In this document: positions 42,747 through 42,988 of the stretch, piece by piece
How positions within the stretch are numbered: position 1 is the first letter of the stretch
How the letters are laid out: every line of letters starts with the position of its first letter
Assembly: GCA_001510135.1 (NCBI GenBank)
Contig: LFER01000066.1
Location: 1-42,988, forward strand
Reading direction: 5' to 3'
Source: Alphaproteobacteria bacterium casp-alpha6
Lineage (GTDB): Bacteria > Pseudomonadota > Alphaproteobacteria > Rhodobacterales > Rhodobacteraceae
DNA: 42,988 nt
Program-made: the position numbers and the translations under genes
The notes under the pieces: model-generated
Told to the model about the DNA's origin: nothing
The model's input: only the letters and a program-made list of their open reading frames with translations
Databases searched by the model: none

Positions 42747-42988
42747 AATTATTCTATTCCCGATCAACGCGATCGCTCAAACAAACTGTTCTCTTCGCAA
42801 TAGTGCAATGCAAGATAAAGAGGAACAGATCCCGAATTTGACCGTTTCGTGGAAATTGATTGCACCACCGCCTGCGCCAGAAAGGATGTAAGGCGATTTC
42901 AAGCAAAACGCATTGGCTCCGAATTTTCCAAAGGAAGATCTTGTTGTCTCGCAGCAGCATCGCATTGTGGTAAATTCAAAAATCATTG
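42747..42988. other. Window-end stretch with no firm gene
   Basis: 242 bases with no clear product. A minus-strand open frame reaching the window edge reads CETTRSSFGKFGANAFCLKS and LSGAGGGAINFHETVKFGI; it is unrecognised and may be the end of a gene lying outside. Confidence 0.25.

Overview
The window looks like a chromosomal catabolic/accessory region of a marine alphaproteobacterium, most likely Rhodobacterales (roseobacter-like). This is inferred from the gene families: several ABC uptake systems, DUF1028 beside a gamma-glutamyltransferase, a SAF-domain homoserine-dehydrogenase-like protein, a replication-initiator-like remnant and IS6-family transposase fragments. No rRNA, tRNA or CRISPR array was seen.

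Region A (1-13237) is an amino-sugar/chitooligosaccharide catabolic locus. Leftward from about 10.4 kb run two MalF/MalG-type permeases, a sugar-binding protein, an MsmX/UgpC-type ATPase, a Gfo/Idh/MocA oxidoreductase, two different SIS proteins (NagB-II-like and AgaS-like), a ROK kinase, a GatZ/KbaZ-type aldolase subunit and nagA (cut by the window edge). Most junctions overlap by 4-8 bases. Rightward run a GntR/HutC regulator and a GH20 beta-N-acetylhexosaminidase without a signal peptide. The shared intergenic region carries repeated TACCAA/TTGGTA half-sites. The logic is: import an oligosaccharide, cleave it in the cytoplasm, phosphorylate, deacetylate, deaminate. The mixture of GlcNAc-type (nagA, NagB-II) and GalNAc-type (AgaS, GatZ/KbaZ) enzymes is unusual.

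Region B (13296-15125) is a leftward operon of six very small proteins, several with dimeric alpha/beta-barrel-like or NTF2-like character. Three neighbouring members each carry one single-base frameshift. Region C (15.2-18.65 kb) is a decayed, mobile-element-rich strip: the 3' end of one IS6 transposase, a small membrane protein, an AhpD-like protein, a frameshifted replication-initiator-like remnant, the 5' end of another IS6 transposase, and a secreted-protein gene broken by an in-frame TGA.

Region D (18653-26099) holds a YeeE/YedE sulfur transporter, a SAF-domain dehydrogenase, a DUF1028 protein with a gamma-glutamyltransferase, and two convergent EamA-type exporters. Region E (26677-42746) is a second catabolic island: an acetamidase/formamidase-family protein, a TIGR04076 protein, an aldo/keto reductase fused to RidA, an SRPBCC protein, an XRE-cupin regulator, a stand-alone RidA, a complete Liv-type ABC transporter, and a second aldo/keto reductase. 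Divergent from these are a fusion of a kynureninase-like PLP enzyme with a kynurenine-formamidase-type cyclase domain, an enolase-superfamily enzyme and a GMC oxidoreductase. Together they suggest uptake and oxidation of an unidentified nitrogen-containing organic compound with reactive imine intermediates. The fusion proteins and the substrate of this island, and the small-protein operon, are the best candidates for undescribed biology.
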